A stretch of DNA of 32,232 nt, from assembly GCA_938040995.1 (NCBI GenBank), contig CALHZT010000163.1, forward strand, positions 1 through 32,232. Reading direction: 5' to 3'. The notes beneath the pieces are model-generated. The model was not told the DNA's origin and ran no database searches. It saw nothing but the letters and a program-made list of their open reading frames with translations. Each line of letters begins with the position of its first letter. The first letter of the stretch is position 1. The DNA comes from an uncultured Pirellulaceae bacterium (GTDB lineage: Bacteria > Planctomycetota > Planctomycetia > Pirellulales > Pirellulaceae). Shown one piece after another: positions 15,207 through 22,040 of this stretch. The translations under genes were made by a program, and so were the position numbers.

Positions 15207-15283
15207 AAGGATGTGCCTAGAGTCTGGTTATATGCGTGAGTCTTGGGAACGCGAGTACGTCGGTTCGAATCTGGCCATCCTGA
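15207..15283 (+). tRNA. Divergent tRNA-Pro (anticodon TGG)
   Basis: Acceptor AGGATG/CATCCT pairs over six positions with an A-G clash at the end. T arm GTCGG-TTCGAAT-CTGGC is good. The anticodon loop CTTGGGA has the usual Pro form, on stem TGAGT/ACGCG with an A-G mismatch. The D arm is poorly paired (CCTA/TATG at best) although the GG of the D loop is present. It could be a pseudogene or a lineage-specific odd tRNA. Confidence 0.6.
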
Positions 15284-15305
15284 CTTTGTAAGAAACTGAA
15301 AATGA

Positions 15306-15377
15306 TCTGGTGTGGCCGACAGGTAAGGCAGCGGTCTGTTAAGCCGCCCCATGGTGGTTCGAATCCACCCGCCAGAG
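15306..15377 (+). tRNA. tRNA-Asn (anticodon GTT)
   Basis: Acceptor TCTGGTG/CGCCAGA, D stem GCC/GGC, anticodon stem GCGGT/GCCGC with loop CTGTTAA, T arm GGTGG-TTCGAAT-CCACC, discriminator G. All stems pair. Confidence 0.9.
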
Positions 15378-15522
15378 CTTTGAGAGTAATTGTTGACCGC
15401 GCCCTTTGGGGCACAGGCTATGGCTTGCGGAGGGCAGGTTGTCGCTTCTTTATCGGAATGTGCTGGATGTTGGAGCAGAGTATGCCTACTCGATAGAGCG
15501 AAACGACCATGCTGCATTAGTG

Positions 15523-15556
15523 AAAAATGACAAGTGACAAATGAAAAGTGCAAATT
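15523..15556. repeat. Degenerate heptamer-like run between tRNA-Asn and tRNA-Met
   Basis: Consecutive 7-bp words AAAAATG, ACAAGTG, ACAAATG, AAAAGTG keep a period of seven with only partial identity, resembling an eroded heptanucleotide array. The rest of 15378-15631 has no other feature I can support. Confidence 0.4.
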
Positions 15557-15631
15557 TGGTTTGTGAGCCAAAACGCAAACGCGATTGGTAGGCAGTGGCA
15601 AGGTTGGTGGATTGAAAAACGGAGAACATCG

Positions 15632-15703
15632 AGCGAAATCGTTCAAAGGTAAGGACGCGTCTTTCATACGGACGAGATGCCGGTTCGAATCCGGCTTTCG
15701 CTA
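15632..15703 (+). tRNA. tRNA-Met (anticodon CAT; elongator or Ile-CAT type)
   Basis: Perfect acceptor AGCGAAA/TTTCGCT, D stem GTTC/GGAC, anticodon stem CGTCT/GGACG with loop TTCATAC, T arm GCCGG-TTCGAAT-CCGGC. The first acceptor pair is A-T, so it is not an initiator tRNA (which has an unpaired first position). The sequence does not settle whether C34 is converted to lysidine (Ile). Confidence 0.88.
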
Positions 15704-15725
15704 CTGCTTGAGGAAAAAGAAATAC

Positions 15726-15809
15726 AGCCAAGTGGTGGAATTGGAAGACCGCCGGCTCTCAGAAAGTCGGGTCCGTAAGGGCGTGAGGGTTCGAATCCCT
15801 CCTTGGCTA
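15726..15809 (+). tRNA. tRNA-Leu (anticodon CAG)
   Basis: Type II tRNA with long variable arm: acceptor AGCCAAG/CTTGGCT, anticodon stem CGGCT/AGTCG with loop CTCAGAA, variable stem-loop around GTCC-GTAA-GGGC, T arm GAGGG-TTCGAAT-CCCTC, discriminator A. It is followed 21 bp later by the 364-bp heptamer array. Confidence 0.9.
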
Positions 15810-15830
15810 CTTTGCGATTTGCAAAATGAG

Positions 15831-16194
15831 CTTTTTGCTTTTTGCTTTTTGCTTTTTGCTTTTTGCTTTTTGCTTTTTGCTTTTTGATGTTTGCTTTTTG
15901 ATGTTTGATGTTTGATGTTTGCTTTTTGATGTTTGATGTTTGATGTTTGCTTTTTGCTTTTTGCTTTTTGATGTTTGATGTTTGATGTTTGATGTTTGAT
16001 GTTTGATGTTTGATTTTCGATTTTCGATTTCAGATTTTCGATTTTCGATTTTCGATTTTCGATTTCAGATTTTCGATTTCAGATTTCAGATTTCAGATTT
16101 CAGATTTCAGATTTCAGATTTCAGATTTGAGATTTGAGATTTGAGATTTGAGATTTGAGATTTGAGATTTGAGATTTGAGATTTGAGATTTGAG
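15831..16194. repeat. 364-bp heptanucleotide array, exactly 52 units, between two tRNA-Leu genes
   Basis: The units never lose the 7-bp phase but change composition along the array. It opens with CTTTTTG, then mixes in ATGTTTG, moves through ATTTTCG and ATTTCAG, and ends with a long homogeneous run of ATTTGAG. The length is exactly 52 x 7. The block order suggests successive local expansions of point-mutated units. Confidence 0.97.
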
Positions 16195-16204
16195 ATTTAA
16201 CTTC

Positions 16205-16289
16205 GGCCAGGTGTTTGGAATTGGAATACATCCAGCGCTGAGAACGCTGGGCTCTCTGGAGCGTGAGGGTTCGAGTCCCTCTCTGGCCA
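16205..16289 (+). tRNA. tRNA-Leu (anticodon GAG)
   Basis: Type II tRNA: acceptor GGCCAGG/TCTGGCC, anticodon stem CAGCG/CGCTG with loop CTGAGAA, variable arm around GCTC-TCTG-GAGC, T arm GAGGG-TTCGAGT-CCCTC, discriminator A. It starts 10 bp after the end of the heptamer array. Confidence 0.9.
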
Positions 16290-16314
16290 CTCGGAACTTA
16301 CGAAATGAAATGAT

Positions 16315-16388
16315 GGTGCGCGTGGTGTAAAGGTCTGCATGCCTGATTGTGAGTCAGGAGGAGACGAGTTCGAATCTCGCCGTGTACC
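16315..16388 (+). tRNA. tRNA-His (anticodon GTG)
   Basis: The encoded extra 5' G (16315) faces discriminator C (16388), the identity feature of tRNA-His. Acceptor GTGCGCG/CGTGTAC, D stem GTGT/GCAT, perfect anticodon stem CCTGA/TCAGG with loop TTGTGAG, T arm CGAG-TTCGAAT-CTCG with an A-C clash at the base. It is the last tRNA of the cluster; the HNH gene starts 50 bp on. Confidence 0.88.
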
Positions 16389-16438
16389 CTGCCCTTCCCG
16401 GGCAAAGTGGAAAAATCCAGGTTGAAAGGAATTGAATC

Positions 16439-17032
16439 GTGACCAGTGCCGTCGAACAACCGACGCTCGTATTGAATCGCAACTGGCAACCCGTCAACAT
16501 CACACCGGTGGCTCGTGCTCTGGTGATGGTATGGAACGGTACGGCTCGAGTCGTCGAACCGGATTCATTCCAGCTTTTCGACTGGGCCGATTGGGCGGAT
16601 CAGTCGCCGGCTGAAGGTGAATTGTTCATCCAGGCCGTGACGACTCAGTTGCGAGTCCCGGAGATTATCTCGTTGACTGGATATGACCGGTTGCCAAACG
16701 CAGCGGTGACGTTCAGTCGTCGGAACATCTTCAAACGCGACGGGTTCAAGTGCCAGTACTGCGGAATTCAGCCGCGTCGTGATGAGCTCACGCTTGATCA
16801 CGTCGTCCCGCGGGCTCAGGGTGGCGAATCCACGTGGAAGAATTGTGTGTTGGCATGTCTGGATTGCAATTCGCGGAAAGCGAATCGTACGCCGAAGGAA
16901 GCCAACATGCGTTTGCGTTCCGTTCCGGCCAAGCCGTCATGGCGTCCACTGTACGCAGTCTCGCAGGCTCGGTACGAAAGCTGGTCCCAGTTTGTCAGCG
17001 AATCGTACTGGAACGTGAACCTGACGGAATGA
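16439..17032 (+). CDS. HNH endonuclease family protein
   Basis: The protein has 197 residues from a GTG at 16439. The N-terminal part (LVLNRNWQPVNITPV) is typical of a widespread bacterial group of HNH proteins. The nuclease domain shows a zinc knuckle CQYC (105, 108) and CLDC (140, 143), with the catalytic LTLDHVVPRAQGG (His121) and N135/N144 completing the HNH core. It would cut or nick DNA using one divalent metal. It follows the tRNA cluster by 50 bp on the same strand and could be co-transcribed. There is no neighbouring modification gene, so a restriction role is not supported. Confidence 0.85.
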   Translation: MTSAVEQPTLVLNRNWQPVNITPVARALVMVWNGTARVVEPDSFQLFDWADWADQSPAEGELFIQAVTTQLRVPEIISLTGYDRLPNAAVTFSRRNIFKRDGFKCQYCGIQPRRDELTLDHVVPRAQGGESTWKNCVLACLDCNSRKANRTPKEANMRLRSVPAKPSWRPLYAVSQARYESWSQFVSESYWNVNLTE

Positions 17033-17041
17033 TTCGGGAAA

Positions 17042-17215
17042 GTAGGCCGGCAACAAGCGGCAATAGGAGTAAGTTCTATTTGCCGTTTTGATGCCGCGCA
17101 GTTCCGGCAGTGGAAACTTCTGCCGTGTTGATTCTATTGTGCCGCAATTGCCGGCACTGCGCGGCGTTGGGCGAACCAGCACATCGTCAACACAACGCCG
17201 CTGGTACCAGCCTAC
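17042..17215. repeat. 174-bp palindromic repeat, copy A
   Basis: It begins GTAGGCCGGCAACAAGCGGC and ends with the inverted counterpart GCCGCTGGTACCAGCCTAC. Inner inverted blocks are CGCGCAGTTCCGG and CCGGCACTGCGCG. Three further copies lie at 17262, 19120 and 19334. It is MITE or REP-like with no coding capacity. Confidence 0.85.
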
Positions 17216-17261
17216 TCAGTTGCACAACGAAGGCCGCGGCGTGCGGCTATTCTGAGCAAAA

Positions 17262-17434
17262 GTAGGCCGGCAACAAGCGGCAATAGGAGTAAGTTCTATT
17301 TGCCGCTTGATGCCGCGCCGTTCCGGCAGTGGAAGCTTCTGTCGTGTTGATTTTGTTGTGCCGCAATTGCCGGCACTGCGCAGCGTTGGGCGAACAAGCA
17401 CATCGTTAACACAACGCCGCTGGTACCAGCCTAC
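17262..17434. repeat. 173-bp palindromic repeat, copy B
   Basis: Same element as copy A, 220 bp further on in direct orientation. The spacer following each of A and B is also related (CGAAGGCC-x-CGGC), so the pair arose by tandem duplication including flank. Nothing else is seen between 17435 and 17608. Confidence 0.85.
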
Positions 17435-17608
17435 TCAGTAGCGCGACGAAGGCCACGGCTGAGAATCTGAAAATCAGCAGCTACCAACAACTACAAAGCT
17501 CCGATTCTGCAGCATTTTTGCAATCTACCTTGCCGTTTGTAAGATTGTTGGTTGAATCAAGCTGCTCTTCCATTCCTATTCGAACAGTTCTCAACTTGGG
17601 AGTCTTCG

Positions 17609-19096
17609 ATGGTTGACAATTGTCTGGCTACATTGATCGTGCTCGCACACTTTGTGTACGTCGCGATAATCGTAAATCCCGCCATCGGCCAAACGGGCAA
17701 CGAAAAACCTGCCCAAATCGTGAATGGCGATTTTGCGGAGTGGAAAGATGGGCAGCCTGTTGGTTGGGTCGTCGCACCGGGCATATTCATCGGTGCAGAT
17801 AAGCCACTCTCGGAAATTTCCAAAGTCGACGGGCCAGCGATCGAATTGTCTGGCGATTCCAAAACACTGGCGTGGAATCTTGTAAGTCAAAGCGTCGCTC
17901 TCAAGCCTGGCGAGATGTACCGGCTGACATTCGACGCGCGAACTGCTGAATTGAAACGGGAAGGCAATCAGTATGACAATTGCCATATTGGGTTCTGGTT
18001 CAAGGACGGTGCGGGTAAGACCGTGGGCAATGAGATTGCCCATATCGATTCTGAAAAGTTCAAACCGTACGCCATTTCATTCCGCGTTCCCGATGTCGCA
18101 AAAGCAGCCGATTTGTCATTAACGCTTTCAAAGAGCGGAAAGCTACGTGTCAAAGGCATCAAGCTCGCCTCGCTCAGTGGCGTCGGCAGCTTTGATTTTC
18201 TTGTCGATGAGATGCGATCGAAATATAGCTACTTCAAGCTGAAGAACGTTAATGTCGACAAGCTCGCCGATCGCTACCGCGAGAAAGCCGATGCGGCAAA
18301 GACGGTCGACGAGTTTCTGGAAGTCGTTGCGGATATGCTGGCTGAATTGAAAGATGTGCATACGTGGGTCATCAAGGATGGGAAGCCGTACGGAAAATTC
18401 AAGTCGAGTTTCAAGCCGAATTATAACTTTGACGTTGTAGATGCGCAGCTGAAAGATGCGAAGACGGTGGGCAATGATGCCGTGGTCGGGCGAACGGTCG
18501 ACGGGATTGGGTATGTACGAATCACATCGCTTGGTAGTCAGGCAACCAACGACTTACCGAAAATCCAGAAAGCCGTCGCCGGGTTGTTTGATGCCCCTGC
18601 GATGATCATTGATATTCGGAGGAACAACGGCGGCAGTGAGCCGATCGCGAAGGAGATTGCCGGGATGTTTGCTAACAGGGAATATGTGTACGCAAAGCAT
18701 CGAGTCCGAAACAGCGATGGGAAATGGGGAGTCGTTCAGGAACGAAAACTTCAACCGGTTGGCAAGAAGATTTACGAAATGCCAACTATTTGCCTGACGG
18801 GACCCGGTGCAGTGAGTAGTGCCGAGGCTTTTGCCATGATGTTCAAGTCGCTTAAGCACGGGATCACCGCTGGCTTGCCGACGCGAGGCGCGAGCGGAAA
18901 TCCGGCGGCAGTAACGCTTCCGAACGGTGTAGAGGTCTGGTTTTCTCGTTGGGTCGCGATGGAGTTGGATGGGACTCCGATAGAAGACCGGGGCGTGATA
19001 CCCGACGTTGCGGTGAAGCCAGATCCAAAGAACAGGAAGGACCCGACTTTTCAGCGAGCGGTTCGGATTCTCAAGAAGAAGCTTGCGAAAAAGTAA
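17609..19096 (+). CDS. Secreted S41-family (tail-specific/C-terminal-processing type) serine peptidase
   Basis: The protein has 495 residues. The ATG at 17609 is chosen because GGGAG lies 8 bp upstream and a signal peptide (CLATLIVLAHFVYVAIIVNP) starts at once. Residues 35-195 form a jelly-roll-like domain (VNGDFAEWKDGQPVGW, KPGEMYRLTFDART, LRVKGIKLASL) that could bind carbohydrate or a partner. The S41 domain follows: a helical bundle with LKDVHTWV, GIGYVRITSLG, PAMIIDIRRNNGG, and the nucleophile motif GPGAVSSAEAFAMM. The region after it (AGLPTRGASGNP) is of the IRBP/tricorn-core type rather than the Lys-containing CtpA type. No PDZ domain is evident. It is flanked on both sides by pairs of the same 173-bp repeat. 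Confidence 0.85.
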   Translation: MVDNCLATLIVLAHFVYVAIIVNPAIGQTGNEKPAQIVNGDFAEWKDGQPVGWVVAPGIFIGADKPLSEISKVDGPAIELSGDSKTLAWNLVSQSVALKPGEMYRLTFDARTAELKREGNQYDNCHIGFWFKDGAGKTVGNEIAHIDSEKFKPYAISFRVPDVAKAADLSLTLSKSGKLRVKGIKLASLSGVGSFDFLVDEMRSKYSYFKLKNVNVDKLADRYREKADAAKTVDEFLEVVADMLAELKDVHTWVIKDGKPYGKFKSSFKPNYNFDVVDAQLKDAKTVGNDAVVGRTVDGIGYVRITSLGSQATNDLPKIQKAVAGLFDAPAMIIDIRRNNGGSEPIAKEIAGMFANREYVYAKHRVRNSDGKWGVVQERKLQPVGKKIYEMPTICLTGPGAVSSAEAFAMMFKSLKHGITAGLPTRGASGNPAAVTLPNGVEVWFSRWVAMELDGTPIEDRGVIPDVAVKPDPKNRKDPTFQRAVRILKKKLAKK

Positions 19097-19119
19097 ACGA
19101 AGGTAGGCGACGCGCGAAT

Positions 19120-19292
19120 GTAGGCCGGCAACAAGCGGCGAATGCGTTTGGATTGATCATCCGGTCAACGCCGCGCAGTTCCGGCAACGGAAGCTTCTGT
19201 CGTATTGATTCTATTGTGCCGCAATTGCCGGCACTGCGCGGCGTTGGGCGAAGAAGAATATCTTTAACACAACGCCGCTGGTACCGGCCTAC
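19120..19292. repeat. 173-bp palindromic repeat, copy C
   Basis: Same family as 17042-17215. Copies C and D are nearly identical to each other and each is preceded by AACGAAGGTAGGCGACGCG, so they are a recent tandem duplication with a period of 214 bp. Confidence 0.88.
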
Positions 19293-19333
19293 ATTCGAGA
19301 CCGAAAATAAACGAAGGTAGGCGACGCGCGAAG

Positions 19334-19506
19334 GTAGGCCGGCAACAAGCGGCGAATGCGTTTGGATTGATCATCCGGTCAACGCCGCGCAGTTCCGGCA
19401 ACGGAAGCTTCTGTCGTATTGATTCTATTGTGCCGCAATTGCCGGCACTGCGCGGCGTTGGGTGAAGAAGAGCATCGTTAACACAACGCCGCTGGTACCA
19501 GCCTAC
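19334..19506. repeat. 173-bp palindromic repeat, copy D
   Basis: Second half of the tandem pair with copy C. It ends 18 bp before the stop codon of the esterase gene on the opposite strand, so the pair fills the space between two convergent genes and could serve as a bidirectional transcription barrier. Confidence 0.88.
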
Positions 19507-19524
19507 GTTCGAGACCGAGGTTTT

Positions 19525-20445
19525 CTACCTGGCCTTGTAAAATCCGGAAAACTCCAACCAGTCACCAAGTCGGTTCGGCCATCCCGAGATGGGCTTGCGT
19601 TTGTCGGAACGTAATCCGTAGCCGTGACCACCAGCCGAATAAATGTGAGCTTCGACGGGGATGCCGGCCTCTTTGTAGAGCTTGAGAAGCTGACCGGATT
19701 GCACGCCGCGCCAAGTGTCATCCATCGTAACGGCAAGGAAAGTCGGTGGTGTATCTTTGGTGACTTTCATCAGCGAACCGAGCTCGGCAAGATTATCTTT
19801 ATAGTTGTCGCCAAGATATGCCGCATAAATGCCACAGCAGAAATCGGGACGCGCGTTCTGCCTGTCGATGATATCCAAACCCTCGTACGGTGGCTTGTCG
19901 TAATGCATGGCTGTCACCAAGGCGAGATGGCCACCAGCCGAAAATCCAGCGACGCCGACGCGGTTCGGATCGATCCCCCATTCCTTCGAATGGTGTCGCG
20001 TCATGCGTATTGCCCGAATTCCATCCTGAAACGGCTCGACGTGAAAGTTTTTTGGTCCGCGGCGCGGGACGCGATACTTGACGATGATCGCCGTGACGCC
20101 CTGTTCATTGAACCACTTGCCCAGCTCGATGCCTTCCTTTTGCCAGGCAAGAAGTTGATAGCCGCCGCCCGGGAAGACGACACATGCGGCTCCGTTGGCT
20201 TTGTCGGCGGGGGCCTTCATGACGGTAAGCGTCGGATCAACGACTCGCTTAATCCGTTCGGGGTCCACTTTTTTGGGCGCGTCAGTTTTTGGTTCACGAG
20301 CCGGCCGCGATGATTCAGGCAATCCATCGGGCCATAGTTTGATTTCGGGTTCTTCCGAGTTGCCGTTCGCAGCGATTGTCATCGCAATGATCAGGGCGAC
20401 GCTGAACAGGCGCGGCCAGCCAGCGGGATGTAGTTGACCCAGCAT
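19525..20445 (-). CDS. Secreted alpha/beta-hydrolase, acyl/carbohydrate esterase-like
   Basis: The protein has 306 residues from the ATG at 20445; an in-frame ATG at 20487 is an alternative. The signal peptide core is LFSVALIIAMTIAANG. Alpha/beta-hydrolase features are the oxyanion strand CVVFPGGGYQLLA, nucleophile elbow GFSAGGH (Ser169), an acidic candidate in TFLAVTMDDTW and the terminal His in SAGGHGYGL. The opening KLWPDGLPES is typical of planctomycete and Bacteroidetes esterases annotated as xylanase or acetylxylan esterase, related to BD-FAE. It probably removes acyl groups from plant or algal polysaccharides outside the cytoplasm. Confidence 0.85.
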   Translation of the reverse strand: MLGQLHPAGWPRLFSVALIIAMTIAANGNSEEPEIKLWPDGLPESSRPAREPKTDAPKKVDPERIKRVVDPTLTVMKAPADKANGAACVVFPGGGYQLLAWQKEGIELGKWFNEQGVTAIIVKYRVPRRGPKNFHVEPFQDGIRAIRMTRHHSKEWGIDPNRVGVAGFSAGGHLALVTAMHYDKPPYEGLDIIDRQNARPDFCCGIYAAYLGDNYKDNLAELGSLMKVTKDTPPTFLAVTMDDTWRGVQSGQLLKLYKEAGIPVEAHIYSAGGHGYGLRSDKRKPISGWPNRLGDWLEFSGFYKAR

Positions 20446-20605
20446 TGAATGTTCTCGGGGGAATTTTGCGGAATGGTGTTGCCCCATCTTATTGATAATC
20501 GCCGGACGATTGGAGATACCCGAATTCCGACAGCGAGAAAATTGTTTCGGCGGCACATTGGGGTCTATCAGATCGAGTTGGCCCTGCCTAAGATGCTTGT
20601 CCACG

Positions 20606-20665
20606 GGGTTCGGTGCAAACCTGAACCCACTGCCTGGTAGGCCACCATCCTACCGGGCTTTTTTT
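20606..20665 (+). terminator. Double hairpin with T tract, possible 3' end of a small RNA
   Basis: Hairpin 1 is GGGTTC-GGT/ACC-T-GAACCC with a GCAA tetraloop (20606-20628). Hairpin 2 is GCCTGGTAGG/CCTACCGGGC (20632-20658) followed by seven T. The arrangement is a strong + strand intrinsic terminator, but no + strand gene lies upstream; the only neighbour is the divergent esterase. A short untranslated RNA starting around 20450-20600 is a reasonable guess. The remainder of 20666-20989 shows only the likely promoter region of the next gene. Confidence 0.7.
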
Positions 20666-20989
20666 GTAGCTTTGCGGGCTACGCGAGGAGCTCCTGACCA
20701 CTGCGCGGCCGATCTGGGCCAGTTGCTTGGAAATGAAATGGCTGTGTTGACCTTGAATTGCGATCGGTTGACGAGGACATTTGCCTAAAATAACGGGCAA
20801 AAACGGCCTTCTAGGCGCGCGAGCCATAGAGGTTCCGCCAGAATTTTCTGCTTTTCAAATCGTAACGAAATTGATGGTTACACTTTGCCGCTCTTTCGAT
20901 AAACTGCGGCCCGCTCGAATGGGTGGTAGCCGCTTTGGGCTACGGTTTATTGCGTGCCTTTACATGATGTACTTCAGGAGATTAGAGAA

Positions 20990-21280
20990 ATGGTTAAGTG
21001 GATTGCCCCTATCCTTGTTGCAATTTTGGCCGCGACTGCTTCGGCCGATTGCGGTTGCCCAGCACCGTGTCCGGCACCTTGCCCACCACCGGTGACTTGT
21101 TGCAAGCCACCACGCACGCGGCTTCGAAGAGTCTGCGTACAGGAGCAAGTCGTTCGCAACAAGCGAGTCTGCACGACGGATGCCTGTGGTTGTCCGACCG
21201 TGACAACGGTCAAGGTTTGCGAAACAGTGACGCGTCGTCGCTTGCGTCGAGTTCCAGTAGCTCCGGTTTGCTGCAACTAG
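20990..21280 (+). CDS. Small secreted Cys/Pro-rich protein of unknown function
   Basis: The protein has 96 residues from the ATG at 20990, with AGGAG about 9 bp upstream. The signal peptide is WIAPILVAILAATASA. The mature part has 13 cysteines: a CGCPAPCPAPCPPP run, CCKPP, a basic RTRLRRVCVQEQVV stretch, CTTDACGCP, and a mirrored TRRRLRRVPVAPVCCN end. No known domain is recognised. Cys-rich small exported proteins occur in planctomycetes and may belong to the cell surface layer, but that is inference. A strong terminator follows 32 bp after the stop, so it is a single-gene unit. Confidence 0.75.
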   Translation: MVKWIAPILVAILAATASADCGCPAPCPAPCPPPVTCCKPPRTRLRRVCVQEQVVRNKRVCTTDACGCPTVTTVKVCETVTRRRLRRVPVAPVCCN

Positions 21281-21312
21281 GCAATCGTTGGCAGTTTGAA
21301 AACAAACGAAAG

Positions 21313-21346
21313 GCAGCTGCGATATTTCGCAGCTGCTTCTTTTTTT
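21313..21346 (+). terminator. Rho-independent terminator of the Cys-rich protein gene
   Basis: Perfect 10-bp stem GCAGCTGCGA/TCGCAGCTGC with a TATT loop, followed by TTCTTTTTTT. It stands 32 bp after the stop codon. Confidence 0.92.
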
Positions 21347-21359
21347 GCAACGATCCTTT

Positions 21360-21496
21360 GTAGCCGTTCACGGATATTGACGTTTCCTCAGGTTCGAGAG
21401 GGTCAGGCACAAATTTTCGGCGATTGTCCGCAAAGCGACACAAGCCAGTTTGCCGCCGAAAAATTGAGCCAAACCCTTGCCCGCGTGAACGGTGAC
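21360..21496. repeat. 137-bp imperfect-hairpin element, copy 3
   Basis: It starts GTAGCCGTTCACGG and ends GTGAACGGTGAC, exactly 137 bp and uninterrupted, in the same orientation as the two copies near 2.4-3.0 kb. It lies directly behind the terminator of the Cys-rich gene. Confidence 0.85.
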
Positions 21497-21612
21497 AATC
21501 CTTTTTCTGGCAAGTCGCTGGTCATGGAACGATACTGCGAGAAGATTCGAATCCGACTGGACAACTTCACGGCGTTCGCCAACACTAGTGCATTGTGACA
21601 TCCTAATTTTGG

Positions 21613-21679
21613 GTAGTGGACGAGGCAACGAGTCCGTTTTTTGCGTATATCCCACGGGGCTCGTGGCCTCGTTCACTAC
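21613..21679. repeat. REP-like hairpin (GTAGTGGACGAGGC...)
   Basis: Left arm GTAGTGGACGAGGCAACGAG pairs with the right arm ending GTGGCCTCGTTCACTAC (reverse complement GTAGTGAACGAGGCCAC), with a few mismatches and a loop of about 20 bases. It is non-coding. No second copy was seen in this window. Confidence 0.7.
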
Positions 21680-21800
21680 AGCTAACCCTAGCTCAGAGTT
21701 GTCACGCAGCACCAGGCTCTGCGGATTAAATGAGGAACTGCACCGTGTCCGTATTCGTGAGCGGCACGATACCAGCCCAAGAGCACTCACCTATTTACTG

Positions 21801-21881
21801 AACCGGACGCTAACGCGTGGCGGCTGATGGGCGTCAAAAATCGTCGTGTTTCCATCAGCCGCCACGCGTTCGCGTTCGGTT
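21801..21881. repeat. Long hairpin repeat (AACCGGACGC family), complete copy
   Basis: Two 30-bp arms (21801-21830 and 21852-21881) match at 28 of 30 positions as inverted repeats: AACCGGACGC...GGCGGCTGATGG and its complement, with a 21-bp loop. A single-arm relative is at 3081-3117. The arms are too long and GC-rich for a typical terminator and there is no T tract. The remaining sequence between 21497 and 22040 shows no gene. Confidence 0.8.
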
Positions 21882-22040
21882 TTGTAGTGGTGCAGGTTCC
21901 AAGTGGTTCGTTTGGTTGAACGGGTTGGCCAAGGTGGTTATTCGGAACCGTGGGCTCGCTCAGAATTGTTCAACAGAGTCTATCTCGATAGTGGTCGGAT
22001 CGCTTCATGTCAGATTCGCCCGAAAGCCTTGTGGGGAAGC

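Noticed and set aside
15378-15631. Possible further tRNAs between tRNA-Asn and tRNA-Met
   Set aside because: No TTCRANY loop with a pairing T stem could be found in this interval.
13946-15667. Minus-strand open frame of over 570 codons across the tRNA region
   Set aside because: It is antisense to the tRNA genes and to the 3' part of the beta-propeller gene. Stretches such as GGWIRTTMG and PDSNRRTR are the usual artefacts of translating tRNA T-arms backwards.
15585-15887. Plus-strand frame ending in FAFCFLLFAF repeats
   Set aside because: It spans tRNA-Met, tRNA-Leu and the CTTTTTG heptamers; the protein-like repeat is a by-product of the 7-bp unit.
15831-16194. Heptamer array considered as a CRISPR array
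   Set aside because: There is no repeat-spacer alternation; all units are contiguous 7-mers and no cas genes are present.
16439-17032. HNH protein considered as part of a restriction or toxin system
   Set aside because: No methyltransferase, specificity subunit, immunity or antitoxin gene is adjacent; this HNH group is widespread and usually solitary.
17042-19506. The four 173-bp repeats considered as CRISPR or attC sites
   Set aside because: They are too long and too few for CRISPR repeats, and they lack the RYYYAAC/GTTRRRY ends and the extra-base asymmetry of attC.
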